The notes beneath the pieces are model-generated. The model was not told the DNA's origin, ran no database searches, and was given only the letters and a program-made list of their open reading frames with translations. Of a stretch of DNA of 64,000 bases, positions 58,260-64,000 are shown piece after piece. Numbering within the stretch: position 1 is the first letter of the stretch; each line of letters begins with the position of its first letter. The stretch is from Spongospora subterranea f. sp. subterranea (lineage: Eukaryota; Endomyxa: Phytomyxea; Phytomyxea; Plasmodiophorida). Both the position numbers and the translations under genes were made by a program. Location of the stretch: positions 62,001 through 126,000 of the forward strand of contig JAUGWO010000128.1 in the NCBI GenBank assembly GCA_049724395.1, written 5' to 3'.

Positions 58260-60155
58260 TTAATCATTCTTTTCGGATTCAGTCCTCTTGGATTTGAGAA
58301 GTATGGCAATGCAAACAAATATGTAAGAGGGTACTAAGACGGCCCATATCACTTTAACATGAGTTTGGAGCAGTCCTTGTCTGGAACAGCTCTTGGCCGA
58401 ACTTAATGCCGATCAGCATCTCCACGACAATAATCAGAGTTAACACCCAGGCCTGCGACCCAAGTCGCTTGCACCTGCGATTACCAAATTAGCTAATTCG
58501 GATTGAAATCATTGGCGTAAAGAGTACTTGCTATCGCTAGTATAGATGTAGACTTGACGTAATGATGGCAACCCAATAACAAAAATGAGGACTATCCTAT
58601 ATATATTCAAAGGATGTTCAGAAGGAATCCAACTGTCAGCGGATTAGAAACATTCCCACAACATCAAACCGCAGACGTACAGAACAGATTTCAAGAAAAA
58701 CGAATTCAGATCTTTGATCTGAAAAGCGACAAGCAAAGCCTAAACAGTATATATCTGAATGAATTCGCAGAAAGATGACCGCGAATTTTTGTTGATCACC
58801 TGTAAAGTTAGAAACCTACGCCAATTTTTTGTAAATTCCCACTTCACAGTCATCCATGAATGTGGCGCAAGTTGCATGACCAAACGTTTAGCCTGATTAA
58901 GCCCAATTGTTATTTGAGATCAATTAATTATACAAGGTATTCAACCTTTCCCGTCCTAAGAAAACTACTGTCAGAAAATCAGACAGCATATTACATATAT
59001 CGGGCTGACAATGTTTGTGTTTGACGAATTCCGGTCCATTCGTACGTTTGAACCTTCAAAAGCTTTAAAAGGCAAGAGTATGCAGCGGTAGAAACGCTGA
59101 CCTCTAAATAGCGGCAAAGTGCATAACCGAATTCAATTCCAAGTCCGTTGCATATTAAGACGTCAAGAATGATCTGGTCCCACCAGCATTCGGCGAAATT
59201 CGGCAACAAATGTGTAAAAGATATCTGATGCCAACAGGTTGATATATGTCTTAACGTAACAACACATGACCATCAACCTCAACGATTTCCCATAGGATAG
59301 AAGATATCCAGCAAACAAGTCTACTCACAAAATTTGAGAATATTTCAATCCAAGAACAAAAAGAAACTACCGATTTCTCATGACCATCGATTTGGCAATC
59401 CATCCGACGAAATGGGCAATTACAAACCGATCGAATGTTGCGTCGTGAATCGTTTTGAACGTAATGCGGCAATCTGCTGCATAAGGCCGCTCAATTGGCT
59501 TAACGTTAAGTGATGAATCGAAAAAAGTCATGGCCCATCTATTCCCATTCAAACATTAACGAAACCGATTCGTTTCCGATTGACTCCAAAATACCTGGCA
59601 GTATGAACATCCATAAATAGAAGCACAATTAGAGCAAATAGGTATAATACAGAAAGTCCAAACACCTATAATCGGTAATTAGAGAAGTAGCTGAGGAAGG
59701 TGCCGATGAATATTACCGCACGCCATACAGCCGGATTGGGGCGAATAAACGGCCCGGACGGAAATACTAGTAGACCTAAAACCTGATTATTTTCATCAGC
59801 AAACTGATATAAAGTAAAAGCAACACAGCCACTGACGATGAATACAAATGCAGCTGCACATAAACCTCGCATCAGCGCACTGGAAAACACAGGGATGTTG
59901 AGGAATGGCCAAAAGGATCTGAAGCAGTATGCCATACGTTTTCAGCTCATATTGCTGGGGATCAAACGCGCATGTGACCAATATGACAACACATATGGCC
60001 AAGGCGATAAGGCTATGAGGGGTATAAAGCCATTGAATCGTAATGTCGTTCACGTATTGCTCATTAGAATAATCTCGAGCAATGCTGTTTGAGCGAGGAA
60101 ACGCCGGCCGCGATGCTGTAGCCACAGGCGCAGGGGACTGAGCAATATCTGCCAT
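58260..60155 (-). CDS. Phosphatidylserine synthase (base-exchange type)
   Basis: PTDSS1/2 enzymes exchange serine for choline or ethanolamine in the ER membrane. ATG 60155 opens with a Pro/Ala-rich leader, then EQYVNDITIQWLYTPHSLIA, typical of the family, and a first helix. Next exons give VLGLLVFPSGPFIRPNPAVW (about 59780), then ITFKTIHDATFDRFVIAHFV and GWIAKSMVMRNR (about 59400). LPNFAECWWDQIILDVLICN (about 59205-59150), the family hallmark, and YLEVxTYEW-type sequence follow. Downstream exons on the minus strand read IKDLNSFFLKSVLYV (about 58690), CKRLGSQAWVLTLIIVVEML, IGIKFGQELFQTRT (about 58400), and a last helix ending LKSKRTESEKND, stop at 58260-58262. Order and motifs match PTDSS across the length; I cannot tell PTDSS1 from PTDSS2. 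Junctions approximate. Confidence 0.93.
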
Positions 60156-61920
60156 TAATTATGGGCACTCCCAACAGCACAAACAGCACAAAACTAAAGC
60201 AGTTTCAGATTGGCAAAATCAGCACAAGTGGAATAGCGTTGCGCTCAGCCACCAGACTGTCAATCGGCAAGAAAAATAGCGCCATGCCCGCAAAAAAAAA
60301 GGGTTTCACACCAGTCAGCCGTTGCTCTTAATGTACAGTGTACCAAGTGACACGTTCAATTGTATTGGTTACCCAAGTCATCCCGAACGAGGAGTGTATC
60401 AATTCCCCACTCTGACCATGGGGCCCTCATCTGCGGGGTGCGCCTGTATCCGTTGACTGGCGTGCGTTTGATCCAACCGGTCTCCTCAAGCATTTCTCAT
60501 TGATACCTTATGTCGTACCATCCGACAGATATCCAGGATGACATTATCGGAGCCGATGGAAGGCGGCAGGGTAGATATTGCGAAGAGCGCCAGGTGTGTT
60601 ACGTCGATTGCGTTGTTCGACTCAGGTCTGACCAAATATTGAATAGTCTATCCGTGTGCGAAATTGCAGGAAGGATAGATTGTGAGCCAAGGCAATGACA
60701 CAGCCCGCGGCATCGTGGATTGGACAAAAAATCAAAAGCTGTCTGTGACAGTTGGCTACGGATCGGACTGTCATTTCGAAATGGATGTGGCAGTTGCGTA
60801 ACGCCCGATGAACATTGGTTGCAGCTAGAGATGTCAACGAGCCAACTCGAGTTGGCAATATCCGTGCCGAGTCGGACCCGAGTTGGTGCGGAATTTTACA
60901 GAGTCGCGAGTCCAACTCGTATATCAGCTTTTTGATGGGTCACCTCCTTGATGAAGTGCTGCGGGCGCCCAACGCGAGCGGCAACACAAATATCGAGTCG
61001 TTTGAGAACGAGCTCAAGTGTTGGTCTTCGCATCAACCAATGTCAATGGGGCAATCATTATAAGACGTTTGCATGTGATTTCGTGTGAACAAGCCGCTCT
61101 ATCCCAGGTTCGAACTGATGGCCAGGAATTACATGGGGGTGACATCGACGTCACTGCCCAAGAGGAGCGACGATCAGCAAACGCCGAACGAGACTTGATG
61201 ACGAATCGGTCACCGCAATCTGCGAAGTGCAGTCCTTCCTGAAATATAATCTGGCATAGCTGCCTCGCTGTAGCAATAAATGGAATCAAATACCTGAAGC
61301 TTTGAATAAGGACCGTTTGATCGCAACAAGGTGTATGGACATATGATTCAGAACAGTCGAGCCTGATAGCCGTTCTGAAGAATTCAGCAATCAGCATTTA
61401 CATAATTCTGTTGAAACTCGAGTTGCTGCTGGTCCTAACGAGTTCAACTCAAGTTGGGCCGGGCAACCGTAAATGAGTCAAGTCGGCTCGCTGACATGTC
61501 TACCTGAGGACCAACGGTCTCTGAGGGCTTTCGCCGTTTGCCCGTCGTTTCGGAAATTGCGCTATGGCCTATGGGTGCCGAAACGGCTGCCAAGTTGGAT
61601 TGCCCACATCCCAATATGTTCGCGAAAGAAGCTATCGCTTTGCCAGATGATCTGTCAGGTAAATGTGTTGGGGAAGCGTACTTAATCGGGCTCCAAGCAG
61701 GAGGCCTGGAACCTGCAAAGGTGTCTAGAAAACCGTCGACAAAATTCTGCACCGTAATACCTTGGACCTTTGTATTTCTGTACAGGGTGCGTGTTCCCAC
61801 CCCATGAAGTTCTTGGCGAAGCAGTGAAATTATTCTCGATCCGAACACGATTGGTGTCATTATACCATCATCGCCAGTATTTACTCAACATGGCCCAGAC
61901 TCCGACCATTTCTCCATGTC
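60156..61920. other. No gene recognised
   Basis: Frames such as 60622-60915 minus, 61014-61397 minus and 61444-61860 minus are open but show no secure motif. Near 60838-60895 and 61414-61458 occur related palindromic words around CAACTCGAGTTG and CAACTCAAGTTGG. Confidence 0.4.
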
Positions 61921-62483
61921 GCCAAAGACAAGCATCGGCCATCGCGGCGGGAGAGCGATCAATGCCGATTATCATCCTCATCAACAAGGGGGGTGGTAGT
62001 CGCTGTCACTCTCTCTCTTCAGCGATGGTGACATGATAATCCTATTGATCATTTTCAAAGGCAAAACCGATATGAGGTTACGCGAAACTTCGGCAATATG
62101 AAACCCGGTTGTGCATGAATGGACGAATCTGTCATGCAAAGGTTCTTCGAGTGGAGTTCTTTATTGGTACGCAAATCGTGGTTCGTTGAATGACGACGTC
62201 GGCGACGATACAGTTGCATCGTCATTCAACGGACCATGATTTGCGATTCAACAAACAATCCCACTCCAAGACAGATTAATTTATGCACCGCCCTGACAGG
62301 CGTAGACCGAGTATCATATCGCCGAGGTTTCGCGCAATATTGGTTTTCAAAAATGGTCCATTTGGGGCAAGCATGTCACCGTCGCTGGAGAGAGAGTGAC
62401 CGCTACTATCACCATCATTGTTGATGAGGATGATGATCGGACATCGATCGTTCTCACTCCGCGATGGCTGATGGTTGTCTTTG
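61921..62483. repeat. Imperfect long inverted repeat (fold-back, about 270-bp arms)
   Basis: The left arm 61921 to about 62197 and right arm about 62214 to 62483 are reverse complements with perhaps 75-85 percent identity in alignable blocks (GCCAAAGACAxxCATCxGCC at the outer tip; CGCAAATCxTGGTxCGTTGA at the inner tip), with indels in between. The loop is about 16 bp. Arms include a GATGAGGATGATxATCGG block and a GAGAGAGTGAC block. No coding capacity is visible. The outer tips show no clear target-site duplication. It could be a fold-back type mobile element remnant or an old inverted duplication. Confidence 0.75.
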
Positions 62484-64000
62484 GCCCTTGAAACGTACCC
62501 GTAACTCTGGGTTAAAGTAAAGTTTTTTGAAAACATGGATTTTCACAAGATTGTGTATTACCAAAATAATAGAGCAGAACCAATTAAATAGCTCATATGA
62601 CTATGGACAACTTAGCAGGTTGTGAATGAGGATGGTTGTCCACGCCTTTTACTATCGAAACGATAGTTGCCATTGCAGGCGATTGACGTTCGCCCTCGAT
62701 ATGACTGGATAGTGTCTACCACTCAACGCTCTTTCCTTGATGAGTGACTTGCGGTGACTGTACTTGCACTTCCCTAATCTGCAATGTAAACAGATGGGGC
62801 AGGGTTTGAGAAACGTCACCAGACCCGAGGAGCGATTCGACCACATGAACATCAGCACGGCCTACAGTCAAACTCGGAACGATACAGTACAGGACTGTTG
62901 GCGAGTGGAGACCTCTATACTTTACAGATCATAGTCGATACCAATTGCAGCGATGTCGCTAAGGCCATCTGGACAATAATGCCCACCTGCAATCCAAGCT
63001 CTGTTTGGCTCTCAAGTTGTGGAACAAAATTGTTGAAATGATACATGGCCGGTTGCAGTAGTGGCATTTTCAGTAGCTCGTCAATGGGTAGTATCAAGAG
63101 GGCGCCTGGTTAAGGTTATTTGAGCAACTTTGAACTCTGAGCTGCGTCACCGGCACCCTTACGACAAACTCGGGCTGCTGTCGTGGTTGTCTGGTGGAAT
63201 CTGTAGCAAACAGATGGGCTGATCCTCACACGGGGTCCTTCAATCTCTACTGACAAACTTTGTCTTGACACCCGAATGGTAACTCTTTCTGCACAAAAGG
63301 GGGGGTTTGGGTACAGATCAGGCGCAAACAAATTTCTGTCCAGACAACTGCAAGAGTTTGGATTTGGTCCTTGTATTTCACCCTAAGCAGGCAGTCTGAA
63401 ACAAAATCTGTACAGGTAGATTATTCTTACCGATCCGCAGGATTCCAAGGACTTGACTGAGGGGCCTTCGACTCTTCACAGTATGTCGACATACGAACCT
63501 GAGCAGAGCCCAAAACAAAGTGGGATTTAGAAAACCGACGACAAGAATAGTGACATGGCGACACCGGAGAAACCTACTTCACCGACTATCAAGTTCCTTG
63601 TAATATAGACGATGATCATGATCTTGGTTTCTCGGTCTCATTGCTGCATAGAGTCTTTTCCGATATGCTAACCGAACGGATGTAGCTCTGAATATGTTCG
63701 GGATGCTTTGCGCTGTGGCATCTGGGCTTTTATATCCTTTCACAACGTAATTTTTCATAGAATATGCAAATGTCGGCGAGAACTAATACTTTAGTACAGA
63801 GTCGTTCTAGGAGCGGTGATCGACGATTTCGGCAAATGGCAAATTGCTCCGGGGATCTTGATCCACGGCAGACCAGCTTGCCAAGACAACAGCAGACAAG
63901 TCACTCGATTTTGTATATCTTGCCGGTGAGCTGGCACAGGTTCATTCTTGATTGGAGTTATCTAACTCAAAGATGATAGTGTTGGAGTTGATCACGACAT
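62484..64000. other. No gene recognised
   Basis: Short frames on both strands have no motif. Small words with inverted symmetry are present, but nothing I can support as a feature. The window ends here, so a gene extending beyond 64000 could be missed. Confidence 0.4.

Noticed and set aside
60622-60915. Minus-strand frame with a GAF-like phrase (FCPIHDAAGCVIALAHN)
   Set aside because: Only one short phrase resembles the domain; the surrounding residues and neighbouring exons do not support it.
61085-61125. Possible tRNA T-arm (CAGGTTCGAACTG)
   Set aside because: No anticodon arm, D-arm or acceptor stem can be folded upstream.
61444-61860. Minus-strand 138-codon frame considered as a serine hydrolase fragment
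   Set aside because: No catalytic Ser-x-x-Lys or Gly-x-Ser-x-Gly context that fits a family.

Overview
The window is nuclear DNA of a unicellular, ciliated or flagellated eukaryote. Its genes are broken by many very short GT-AG introns; those whose both edges are fixed by protein homology are mostly about 45-60 nt. Genes are closely packed and lie in alternating convergent and divergent pairs. B9D2 and CEP164 (transition zone and centriole appendage proteins), a tubulin, a GCN2 kinase, VMP1 and an animal/fungal-type kynurenine enzyme (HAAO) are present. These fit an opisthokont-related or other flagellate protist. I cannot name the lineage from the sequence alone.

Layout: 1-15.4 kb is rich in repeats. 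It has two unrelated 44-bp satellite arrays, a broken inverted copy of part of TAF5, a very long Thr/Lys/Pro-repeat cell-surface protein with a GPI-type tail, an unrecognised gene with a duplicated module, and the intact TAF5 gene on the minus strand. 15.3-17.8 kb is a virus-like island. A near-perfect 599-bp-arm palindrome carries, in both arms, a fragment that resembles the clamp region of a DNA-directed RNA polymerase largest subunit. One arm runs straight into a frameshifted D5-like helicase-primase. 19-32.5 kb holds VMP1 (-), B9D2 (+), an MFS transporter (-), 3-hydroxyanthranilate 3,4-dioxygenase (+), a membrane protein with an RGS domain (-) and an unrecognised acidic protein (-). 33-34.2 kb has a partial inverted gene duplication. 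34.7-60.2 kb is gene-dense: GCN2 (+), RIO1 kinase (-), a second MFS transporter (+), a divergent beta-tubulin (-), CEP164 (+), elongation factor 2 (-), an unrecognised protein with a C-terminal membrane segment (+) and phosphatidylserine synthase (-). 60.2-64 kb contains no gene I can recognise, only an imperfect fold-back repeat.

Functionally this is ordinary housekeeping content (transcription, translation and its stress control, ribosome maturation, autophagy/lipid, NAD precursor synthesis, cilium) around one accessory island. GCN2, RIO1 and EF2 all serve translation; VMP1 and PTDSS both concern ER lipids; B9D2, CEP164 and tubulin concern the cilium and cytoskeleton. I see no evidence that these are co-regulated. 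The most unusual object is the palindromic virus-like island at 15.5-17.8 kb. Exon boundaries are given only where homology fixes them; gene spans otherwise run from the first to the last recognisable codon.
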